DNA of 10,797 bases, taken from contig CAJZFK010000017.1 of assembly GCA_915070155.1 (NCBI GenBank), positions 1 to 10,797 on the forward strand, given 5' to 3'. Shown here one piece after another: positions 6,082 to 10,797 of this stretch. The position numbers and the translations under genes were made by a program. Below the pieces are notes generated by a model. It saw only the letters and a program-made list of their open reading frames with translations, had not been told where the DNA came from and made no database searches. The stretch comes from an uncultured Candidatus Saccharibacteria bacterium (GTDB taxonomy: Bacteria; Patescibacteriota; Saccharimonadia; Saccharimonadales; Saccharimonadaceae). Each line of letters opens with the position of its first letter. The stretch's first letter is position 1.

Positions 6082-7668
6082 TTATTGGACAATAAGTAAA
6101 ACTCCGCAATATCCTGGAATTGTCATTTGGAGATTTTCTACGGTAATTAAATCGATGGAGTGAGTTGAGGTGATAATCTTGGCGTCTTCCGGAATGGAGA
6201 AGCTTTGTTCTGCGTCTGCGAAATTGATGAAAATGTAAGCACGTTGACCAGCCAGCTCTCTTTTTAATCCGAGAATAAATCCGTTGCCAGTGTTTTGCAC
6301 GATGCTCAAATTGCCATTTTTAATAATTGGGAGAGTTTGGCGCAATTTTAATAATTTTCGATGCATATTAAGCAGGGAATCGTTTGTGATTTTTTCGCTA
6401 TCAACGTTAATTTTCGTGCGATTCTCATTAACGGGAAGCCAAGGTTTTGCACTTGAAAAGTCCGCAAATTGCGAATCATTCCATTGCATTGGCGTGCGTT
6501 CCAAATCTCGGCTATCGACAACAGAATTGGCGGGACTAAAATTATCTTGAATGTCATCAGCGGTCAATTCTCCGTTCGTCATGCCAATTTCGTCGCCGTA
6601 ATACACTACGCTAATTCCTGGAGTGAGGAGATTTAAGAAGCTGAGGGCGCGGGCGCGTTCTTCGCCCAATCTGGAGGCGACTCGCGGCTGATCGTGATTT
6701 CCGATGCAGAAAAATGGCGTGGTTGAGCTTGCTGATTGTAGATAATTCTCAATTTTTTTCTCAATATTTTTAGCGTGCCATTCGTTGTCGCGATATTCCA
6801 TAAAAAACGCCGAGGCTTTTGGGTGAACTGTCAGGATTTGGCTGTATTGATGATAAATATCGCCCAGCTTATCGTCGGGATAAAATTCAAACACCATTTG
6901 CTTGTCGTCATATTCATCGCAGACTGACGCTAATTCTCGTAAATATTCCTGAAAATGCGGTCCCATTTTACAGTGGTCGTGGATAAACGCTCCGTAATCA
7001 TTTGGATTGCCATAAAAATCAGGATTTGGAGAATCGTCTTTAAGATCAGGGTCTTTGGAAATTCCCCAAATTGCATCGACGCGCATTCCATCGACGCCCA
7101 TATCAAACCAAAATCGCACTATGTTTTTCATTTCAGCACGCACTTCAGGATTATCCCAATTCAGATCTGGCTGTGTTTTTAGGAACGAATGCAGGTAAAA
7201 TTGCCCAGTGTGCTCGTCAAATTCCCACGAACTGCCGCCAGACAAACTTCGCCAATTGTTAGGCTCGCTATTATCTTTTCCGTCGCGCCAAATATAGTAA
7301 TCTCGCTTGGGATTGTCGCGTGAAGATCTAGATTCTTGAAACCACGGATGTTGGTCTGAAGTGTGGCAGGGAACGAGGTCGATCATAACTTTAATGTCAA
7401 GATCATGGGCTTTTTTAAGAAGCGTTTGAAAATCGTGCATTTTCCCGAAAGTCGGATCAATAGCTCGATAATTTGCGATGTCATAGCCAAAGTCAGTCAG
7501 TGGTGATACGAAGAACGGGGAAATCCAAATCGAATCGACGCCCAGCCATGATAAATAATCCAGCTTCTCGGTAATGCCGTTCAAATCGCCAATTCCATCG
7601 CCATTCGTATCCAGAAAACTGCGCGGATAAATTTGATAAAGAGAGGCGACATCTTGCCAGGTTTTCAT
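6082..7668 (-). CDS. GH13 alpha-glucosidase (oligo-glucosidase type)
   Basis: This 528-residue enzyme hydrolyses alpha-glucosidic bonds of short malto- or isomalto-oligosaccharides. No signal peptide is present, so it acts in the cytoplasm. The (beta/alpha)8 barrel shows the loop DTNGDGIGDL (20-29) and region I DLVPCH (97-102). Region V is QPDLNW (166-171) and region II GMRVD198A holds the nucleophile. The general acid is E261 (VFEFYPDD) and region IV NHD326 holds the stabiliser. MQWND and KPWLPVN (about 394-414) are typical of the oligo-1,6-glucosidase/alpha-glucosidase group. Ala after the nucleophile, rather than Val, is more usual for alpha-1,4 specificity. Cys101 replaces the usual Asn of region I. 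The ATG at 7668 has no Shine-Dalgarno but lies six bases after TATACT, suggesting a leaderless mRNA. It is transcribed divergently from a TrpR-like regulator. Trehalose synthase is a less likely alternative. Confidence 0.92.
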   Translation of the reverse strand: MKTWQDVASLYQIYPRSFLDTNGDGIGDLNGITEKLDYLSWLGVDSIWISPFFVSPLTDFGYDIANYRAIDPTFGKMHDFQTLLKKAHDLDIKVMIDLVPCHTSDQHPWFQESRSSRDNPKRDYYIWRDGKDNSEPNNWRSLSGGSSWEFDEHTGQFYLHSFLKTQPDLNWDNPEVRAEMKNIVRFWFDMGVDGMRVDAIWGISKDPDLKDDSPNPDFYGNPNDYGAFIHDHCKMGPHFQEYLRELASVCDEYDDKQMVFEFYPDDKLGDIYHQYSQILTVHPKASAFFMEYRDNEWHAKNIEKKIENYLQSASSTTPFFCIGNHDQPRVASRLGEERARALSFLNLLTPGISVVYYGDEIGMTNGELTADDIQDNFSPANSVVDSRDLERTPMQWNDSQFADFSSAKPWLPVNENRTKINVDSEKITNDSLLNMHRKLLKLRQTLPIIKNGNLSIVQNTGNGFILGLKRELAGQRAYIFINFADAEQSFSIPEDAKIITSTHSIDLITVENLQMTIPGYCGVLLIVQ

Positions 7669-7669
7669 G

Positions 7670-7683
7670 GCTTAAGTATAAGC
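7670..7683. promoter_or_regulatory. Inverted repeat GCTTA-N4-TAAGC over glucosidase promoter
   Basis: A perfect 5-4-5 inverted repeat covers the -10 box and start point of the minus-strand glucosidase gene. It is a candidate operator, perhaps for the divergent TrpR-like regulator. Short AT-rich repeats of this size also arise by chance. Confidence 0.35.
7675..7680 (-). promoter_or_regulatory. -10 box of the glucosidase gene
   Basis: On the minus strand TATACT is followed by TAAGCC and then ATG. The expected start site, seven bases after the hexamer, is the A of the start codon. No good -35 is visible (GGAATT at 17 bases). Absence of a Shine-Dalgarno agrees with leaderless translation. Confidence 0.55.
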
Positions 7684-7729
7684 GAGATGAGAGCAAAATT
7701 CCAGTTTTTAGACGGTGATATGAAGACTA

Positions 7730-7758
7730 TTGACATTCCTACTTTACTTTGGTAAACT
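7730..7758 (+). promoter_or_regulatory. Sigma-70-type promoter of the TrpR-like gene
   Basis: TTGACA (7730-7735), a 17-base spacer and TAAACT (7753-7758) make a near-consensus promoter. The expected start site is 7765, exactly the A of the ATG, and no Shine-Dalgarno exists, so the mRNA should be leaderless. TTTAC-N4-GTAAA (7743-7756) overlaps the -10 and may be an operator. Confidence 0.85.
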
Positions 7759-7764
7759 AAAAAT

Positions 7765-8082
7765 ATGAATGACAAGAACGATATTTGGAAAGATGAACAG
7801 TTGCGTCAGCTGGCGGATGTTCTTGCTAGTATAAGTGACCCTAATGAAATACGAGCGTTTCTTCGCGATGTCATGACTCAGAAGGAGATTATTGAAGTTG
7901 GCGCACGTCTGCAAGCCGCCAAAATGTTGTCAAAAGGCGAAAAATACGCCGACATCATCGCGGCAACGAAGCTCAGTAGTCGTACGGTTGCCAGGATTAG
8001 CGACTGGATGCAAAACGGCACTGGCGGTTATAAAAATGTCTTCAAGCATCATTCTCACGTTTGGCCAGCTAGCGCTGAGTAG
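7765..8082 (+). CDS. TrpR-like DNA-binding regulator, YerC/YecD family
   Basis: The 105-residue protein matches the YerC/YecD branch of the Trp repressor superfamily. LRDVMTQKEIIEVGARLQAAKML (about 33-55) is the helical core, and YADIIAATKLSSRTVARISDWM (about 61-82) is the helix-turn-helix. The GGYK after it (87-90) is typical of the family. It should bind operator DNA, probably as a dimer. It is not true TrpR: the family's ligand, if any, is not known to me, and no trp genes are nearby. The gene has a near-consensus promoter placed for a leaderless transcript and its own terminator (8103-8135), so it is monocistronic. It faces away from the GH13 glucosidase gene, and a shared control region with inverted repeats over both -10 boxes suggests it regulates itself and that gene. 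This last step is inference. Confidence 0.88.
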   Translation: MNDKNDIWKDEQLRQLADVLASISDPNEIRAFLRDVMTQKEIIEVGARLQAAKMLSKGEKYADIIAATKLSSRTVARISDWMQNGTGGYKNVFKHHSHVWPASAE

Positions 8083-8102
8083 TTTGTGAATAAATCCAAA
8101 TG

Positions 8103-8135
8103 AATGCCGGCGCGACGCTGGCGTTTTGATTTTTT
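8103..8135 (+). terminator. Intrinsic terminator after the TrpR-like gene
   Basis: GCCGGCG (8106-8112) pairs with CGCTGGC (8116-8122) around a 3-base loop, with one G-U pair and weaker pairs extending outward. The tail GTTTTGATTTTTT follows. It lies 20 bases after the stop. Confidence 0.85.
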
Positions 8136-8158
8136 GACAGTCAATTTAGTTAATTTTT

Positions 8159-8162
8159 GGAG
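8159..8162 (+). promoter_or_regulatory. Shine-Dalgarno deciding the start of the GNAT-like gene
   Basis: GGAG stands 6 bases before ATG 8169. The in-frame TTG at 8157 overlaps this site, so ATG 8169 is the better start. No clear -10 is seen: a TTGACA at 8134 has no -10 at the right distance. Confidence 0.6.
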
Positions 8163-8168
8163 ATATTT

Positions 8169-8834
8169 ATGAGTGAAATAAGAACAGCGAGGTTCGCTGC
8201 GCCAGATGAGGCGAGAGAGAAGTACGACGCGATTATTCCCGCGTATCAAGCGGCGTTCGCGGCAGAGCCTTGGTATGAAGTAAGTAAATGCGGCGGCTGC
8301 TCGTCAGGCTATTCTCGTCAAAATCCTGGTGATATATGTCAAGCTTGTGGCAGCGTGACTGGAGACGAAGCTTATACAGAACAGGAATTGACCGAGAAAT
8401 TTGATGCTATCGGCGAGACGCGCCCAGCGTGTTGGTATATCGAGGAGACGACAGCGGGACTGGCATTGGCGGCGGTCGCTTGGACGGCTGATCCAATACA
8501 GATTGCGGCGGAAAAATATCCTGGGTCGCTAGAGATGGCAGCGTGGCTTAAGCAGAAGTACGCGCCAACCGCTGCTCCTAACCCAGAGATATTATGGCTG
8601 GACGAAGTTTTTGCTGACCGCCAAGTCTCGAGACGTAATAATCTAGTAAATTTTCGCTCAATGGTATACGGGTTTTCCAGTCGCCTAGATCAGACGAAGG
8701 TAGCTTATCGGACTATTGTGCCAGCGATGACGCGCGTGGCTATGAGAGACTTTGGCGATGATGCGACCATTGATAAAGCCAAATCTGATGTTCCTGATTG
8801 GCGGAATTTTGTATCAATTGATTTATCTCGGTAA
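8169..8834 (+). CDS. GNAT-like protein with inserted zinc ribbon
   Basis: The 221-residue protein begins with a segment like the N-terminal helices of GCN5-type acetyltransferases (YQAAFAAEPWYE, 26-37). A four-cysteine zinc-ribbon pattern follows, C41-x2-C44-x12-C57-x2-C60. The core has a strand-helix region (AGLALAAVAW, 96-105) and LWLDEVFADRQVSRRNNLVNF (142-162), which sits where GNAT motif A (acetyl-CoA pyrophosphate loop) would be. The Q/RxxGxG/A signature is degenerate there (RRNNL), so acetyl-CoA binding is uncertain. The protein is cytoplasmic, with no signal peptide. It starts a two-gene operon with an AstE/aspartoacylase-type deacylase 27 bases downstream, which hints at acyl-group chemistry. 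The zinc ribbon is clear from the sequence; the GNAT fold is a moderate inference. Confidence 0.6.
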   Translation: MSEIRTARFAAPDEAREKYDAIIPAYQAAFAAEPWYEVSKCGGCSSGYSRQNPGDICQACGSVTGDEAYTEQELTEKFDAIGETRPACWYIEETTAGLALAAVAWTADPIQIAAEKYPGSLEMAAWLKQKYAPTAAPNPEILWLDEVFADRQVSRRNNLVNFRSMVYGFSSRLDQTKVAYRTIVPAMTRVAMRDFGDDATIDKAKSDVPDWRNFVSIDLSR

Positions 8835-8845
8835 AAAATAATATA

Positions 8846-8853
8846 TAAGGAGG
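8846..8853 (+). promoter_or_regulatory. Strong Shine-Dalgarno of the deacylase gene
   Basis: TAAGGAGG lies 8 bases before ATG 8862. It is the best ribosome site in the window and suggests strong or independent translation of the second gene. Confidence 0.85.
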
Positions 8854-8861
8854 ATAAGAAT

Positions 8862-9581
8862 ATGAAAATATTAGTAATTGGCGGCATGCACGGGAATGAA
8901 ATGCTGGGCATTGATCTGGTCAAGAGTTTACAGGAAAATCCGCTGGAAAATGTTGACAGCGTACTGGCGAATGAGGAAGCTATAAAAATAAATAAGCGTT
9001 TCGTCGAGCAAGACTTGAACCGGTCATTTCCCGGCGTGAAATCAAGCGGCATATACGAGCAGCAGCGCCCGATTGAGCTACTGAAAATGTGCAAGGAATA
9101 TGATATTGCGCTTGACTTTCACAATACGTTTTGCCCGGATAATGACTGTACGTTTGTCGGGGAGGGCGCAAATGAAGAGTTGCTGGGCGCGTCAAGGTTA
9201 TTGGGTTTGCCTCGGGTGATTGTGGCAGATTATGATTGTATAAATAAGTATGCGCTAAATTGCGTGTCGATAGAAATTAGCGTGCAGAGCAGGTTGAATG
9301 ATGTGAAAATCTGGCGTCAGAAGCTACAAATGCTTGCTGAAAAGAAAATTGCTGATTGTCAGGCGACTTCAGAGGTGGAGAAGTTTCGCTTTGTATATCG
9401 GATGACTCTGGAGGATAAAACAAGGTTAAATCTTGATCAGGCAAGTCTACGAGCATTCCAGCCAATTGACCAGAGTTTGGCAGAAAAAATGGGAGTAAAA
9501 ACTCCGGCTTATCCGATCTTTATTAATGACAAATTCACGCCGTATAATTATGGTGGGTTATTGAATAAGATTGATAAATAG
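8862..9581 (+). CDS. Succinylglutamate desuccinylase/aspartoacylase-family zinc hydrolase
   Basis: This 239-residue protein belongs to the AstE/AspA branch of the M14-like zinc hydrolases, which remove acyl groups from N-acyl amino acids. GGMHGNE (7-13) supplies zinc ligands H10 and E13. DLNRSFPG (51-58) is the substrate-binding Asn-Arg segment, DFHN supplies the third zinc ligand H87, and E138 in VSIEIS matches the catalytic Glu. All catalytic elements are present, but the protein is clearly shorter than typical AstE or aspartoacylase (above 300 residues), mainly in the C-terminal part, so the substrate may differ. No arginine-catabolic ast genes are near. It is co-transcribed with the zinc-ribbon GNAT-like gene and has a strong Shine-Dalgarno. 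The family call is firm; the substrate is unknown. Confidence 0.85.
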   Translation: MKILVIGGMHGNEMLGIDLVKSLQENPLENVDSVLANEEAIKINKRFVEQDLNRSFPGVKSSGIYEQQRPIELLKMCKEYDIALDFHNTFCPDNDCTFVGEGANEELLGASRLLGLPRVIVADYDCINKYALNCVSIEISVQSRLNDVKIWRQKLQMLAEKKIADCQATSEVEKFRFVYRMTLEDKTRLNLDQASLRAFQPIDQSLAEKMGVKTPAYPIFINDKFTPYNYGGLLNKIDK

Positions 9582-9718
9582 CTCAGGGTTAACTAGGCTA
9601 TTTTCGTGGTGGCATTTTACGCTATTTTGAGTGTAAAAAACGAGCCGTACGAACTTAGATCGGGCGGCAAGGTAGAAGATATGCGCCACACCGAAAATGT
9701 GGCGCATATCTAACTCTG
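9582..9718. other. Convergent intergenic region
   Basis: It separates two converging transcription units. It contains the octamer GCTATTTT twice (9597-9604 and 9621-9628), a weak TTTTAC/GTAAAA hairpin (9615-9638) and the strong hairpin at 9677-9711. No ORF or promoter is evident. Confidence 0.5.
9677..9711. terminator. Perfect 14-bp hairpin between convergent genes, no U tract
   Basis: AGATATGCGCCACA (9677-9690) pairs perfectly with 9698-9711 around the loop CCGAAAA. It lies 95 bases after the deacylase gene and 8 bases after the end of the DUF3892-like gene on the other strand. The position suits a shared bidirectional terminator, but neither side has a T run, so it could instead be an mRNA-stabilising hairpin or a protein-binding site. 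Confidence 0.5.
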
Positions 9719-9988
9719 TTAACAACTTGGCAGATTTAGCAAGTTATTTGACGAGCGACTATCTGCGCCAGTTTGCAAGAATTTTGTTGAGTCTTTTTGA
9801 TTGACGTAGCAGGTAACAGTGCCTTCGTAGCTACTCACATAGGCACAGTTACCATGCTCTACCCAAGCAACCATAGCTAGGCGCACAGAGATACCGGTGC
9901 TGTTATTTTGTTCATTGATCCACTTGTAGTGGCTAATTGCTTCTAGCTTTTCGTCGTTTTTTCTTACTGCAATGATTCTTACAGACAT
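9719..9988 (-). CDS. DUF3892-like small protein
   Basis: The 89-residue protein resembles DUF3892 proteins: an N-terminal strand (MSVRIIAVRK), a central Gly/Val strand region (GTVTCYVNQ) and a C-terminal tail KFLQTGADSRSSNNLLNLPSC. That tail fits the family's 'yLrT-x-D-x5-NLL-x-LP-x-C' ending. The function of the family is unknown to me. It has no signal peptide or membrane segment. ATG 9988 is chosen because the conserved domain begins there; an upstream TTG (10060) would add 24 unlike residues. No Shine-Dalgarno is visible. An AATAAT box ends 13 bases before the ATG, but the nearest TTGACT is 20 bases further up. It lies 108 bases downstream of the 2H phosphoesterase gene on the same strand and may share its transcript. 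Confidence 0.68.
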   Translation of the reverse strand: MSVRIIAVRKNDEKLEAISHYKWINEQNNSTGISVRLAMVAWVEHGNCAYVSSYEGTVTCYVNQKDSTKFLQTGADSRSSNNLLNLPSC

Positions 9989-10023
9989 GATATGTGATGA
10001 AATTATTCGAAGGTCTGTCCATG

Positions 10024-10082
10024 GAGAAGTCAATACAATCGGCTCGTGTATCAACAGCAAGGATACTCACTTCGAGAAGTCA
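10024..10082. repeat. 9-base direct repeat GAGAAGTCA, 50-base period
   Basis: GAGAAGTCA occurs at 10024-10032 and 10074-10082, in the gap upstream of the DUF3892-like gene. The second copy also sits in an ACTTC-GA-GAAGT inverted repeat (10069-10080). It may be a paired regulator site or chance. Confidence 0.3.
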
Positions 10083-10096
10083 GCAGAATCTGTAAA

Positions 10097-10591
10097 CTAG
10101 CTACCGATTGCAATGGTTTTAAGTACTTTTCGCTTGTATGGATCTTTGTCTGGAAACATATCAACAATACTAAGCGCGGTAAATCGTACCTTGTCACCCT
10201 TATCGAGTCGCGCGTGCTTTTGGACAGTTGCATGCGGAAGAAACCCGTCACGAGCAAATTGTGGATCATTGAGCTTTAGTCCACCTTCTTCAAGTGCAGT
10301 CAGGATATCTTGATGAAGTTCAACCAAGCTATTTGACCGGTTGAGTAATACTACCTGAACCTGTCCTTGATCACCGAAGAACCTGTCGTCTTCAGCCACT
10401 GAGTCAGCGGTAGCGTGATTCTTGAGGACATCTTTTATCCGACCGACCATCTCATCGACAGACCAGTCAATGGCGAACGTATCCACGATTGTAGAGTGGA
10501 GCGGCCAGCTGTCGGATGAATATTCGTACCCCTCGCCAATATCGTCAAAGAACTGAATGATGGTATATTTTTGAGTGAACTGCTGGGTCAT
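10097..10591 (-). CDS. 2H phosphoesterase (2'-5' RNA ligase / cyclic phosphodiesterase type)
   Basis: The 164-residue protein carries the two HxT motifs that define the 2H superfamily: H32-S-T34 (PLHSTIV) and H120-A-T122 (LPHATV), 88 residues apart. The length fits single-domain members. Such enzymes open 2',3'-cyclic phosphates or make and break 2'-5' linkages in RNA, tRNA-splicing products or small nucleotides. The bacterial role is often unknown. It is cytoplasmic. ATG 10591 is preceded by GGAG 10 bases upstream and by a TATAAT box. A terminated tRNA-Gly gene lies upstream on the same strand, and the DUF3892-like gene follows. The superfamily call is strong; the substrate is open. Confidence 0.87.
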   Translation of the reverse strand: MTQQFTQKYTIIQFFDDIGEGYEYSSDSWPLHSTIVDTFAIDWSVDEMVGRIKDVLKNHATADSVAEDDRFFGDQGQVQVVLLNRSNSLVELHQDILTALEEGGLKLNDPQFARDGFLPHATVQKHARLDKGDKVRFTALSIVDMFPDKDPYKRKVLKTIAIGS

Positions 10592-10601
10592 GACGATAAT
10601 G

Positions 10602-10634
10602 CTCCAAGTTTATTAAATATCAACTTTTATTATA
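10602..10634 (-). promoter_or_regulatory. -10 box and Shine-Dalgarno of the 2H phosphoesterase gene
   Basis: On the minus strand TATAAT lies at 10634-10629 and predicts a start near 10622. GGAG (10605-10602) lies 10 bases before the ATG. The -35 position (10657-10652, CCGTGA) is not consensus and falls in the loop region of an inverted repeat. Confidence 0.55.
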
Positions 10635-10639
10635 TTACT

Positions 10640-10674
10640 TTTTTCGCGTGCTCACGGAGTGAACACACGAAAAA
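10640..10674 (-). repeat. Long inverted repeat upstream of the 2H gene
   Basis: TTCGCGTGCTCAC (10643-10655) and GTGAACACACGAA (10659-10671) face each other across 3 bases, with three more T-A pairs outside. Two C-A mismatches on the + strand become G-U pairs on the minus strand, so the RNA form fits a minus-strand transcript. It overlaps the -35 zone and has its A run rather than a U run at the minus-strand 3' end. It may be an operator or a leader hairpin, not a normal terminator. Confidence 0.5.
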
Positions 10675-10695
10675 TACACCCAACCGCCAAAGTCT

Positions 10696-10720
10696 AAAAA
10701 AAGCCGCCCGACAGGGCGAC
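10696..10720 (-). terminator. Intrinsic terminator of tRNA-Gly
   Basis: On the minus strand GTCGCCC pairs with GGGCGGC (one G-U) around the loop TGTC, followed by seven T. It lies 22 bases after the encoded CCA of the tRNA. Confidence 0.9.
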
Positions 10721-10742
10721 AAAATCTCAGAAAGTTCCATTT

Positions 10743-10797
10743 TGGTGCGGGTAAGGAGACTCTAACTCCTGGCCTCTTCCATGGCAAGGAAGCGCTC
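10743..10797 (-). tRNA. tRNA-Gly(GCC), 3' part, cut by window end
   Basis: Read on the minus strand: anticodon stem CTTCC/GGAAG with loop TTGCCAT (anticodon GCC at 10785-10783), variable loop AGGCC, and T stem AGGAG/CTCCT. The acceptor strand TACCCGC, discriminator A and encoded CCA (10745-10743) follow. The layout agrees with E. coli tRNA-Gly(GCC). The T loop is TTAGAGT, with A instead of the near-universal C56. The 5' acceptor and most of the D arm lie beyond the window. Confidence 0.93.

Noticed and set aside
8134..8139. TTGACA as -35 of the GNAT-like gene
   Set aside because: It overlaps the T tail of the terminator, and the hexamers 16-18 bases downstream (around TTGGAG) do not resemble a -10.
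9989..10060. N-terminal extension of the DUF3892-like gene from TTG 10060
   Set aside because: The extra 24 residues do not look like the family, and the ATG at 9988 opens the conserved strand.
10571..10765. 64-codon + strand frame near the right end
   Set aside because: It runs antisense through the inverted repeat, the tRNA terminator and the tRNA 3' end, and has no start signals.

Overview
The window looks like chromosomal DNA of a small-genome bacterium, most likely from the Patescibacteria/CPR radiation. Candidatus Saccharibacteria is my best guess. The reasons are tightly packed genes with 0-11 base overlaps, few Shine-Dalgarno sites inside the first operon, short housekeeping proteins, and family types I associate with that group (a YerC-type TrpR protein, a zinc-ribbon GNAT-like protein, a lone GH13 glucosidase). 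The taxon is an inference from style and families, not from a marker gene. The standard code fits. All 12 complete genes end in TAA or TAG, none in TGA.

Positions 21-5400 (+) form one compact operon: tyrosyl-tRNA synthetase (tyrS), a HAD-IIB phosphatase/mutase resembling eukaryotic phosphomannomutase, the RecG helicase, a protein with the zinc ligands of the phospholipase C / S1-P1 nuclease fold, and the 16S rRNA methyltransferase RsmD. Two strong intrinsic terminators in tandem (5413-5489) close it.

Positions 5490-5867 hold no recognisable gene but contain dense RNA-like structure: a 33-nt hairpin, an rrn-type boxA match, a 111-nt long-range hairpin whose G-U pairs favour the + strand, and a 9-base direct repeat that could support alternative folds. 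A small unknown ORF (5868-6068) follows. This is the best candidate in the window for something undescribed.

Positions 6082-8082 are a divergent pair: a cytoplasmic GH13 alpha-glucosidase (-) and a TrpR-like YerC-family regulator (+). They share a 96-bp control region. Both predicted start codons lie exactly six bases after a -10 hexamer, which predicts leaderless mRNAs. The regulator may control the glucosidase.

Positions 8169-9581 (+) are a two-gene operon: a zinc-ribbon GNAT-like protein and an AstE/aspartoacylase-type zinc deacylase. A 14-bp perfect inverted repeat separates it from two minus-strand genes, a DUF3892-like small protein and a 2H phosphoesterase (2'-5' RNA ligase/cyclic phosphodiesterase type). 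At the right edge lie a minus-strand terminator and the 3' part of tRNA-Gly(GCC), cut off by the window end. I see no insertion sequence, CRISPR array or phage gene.
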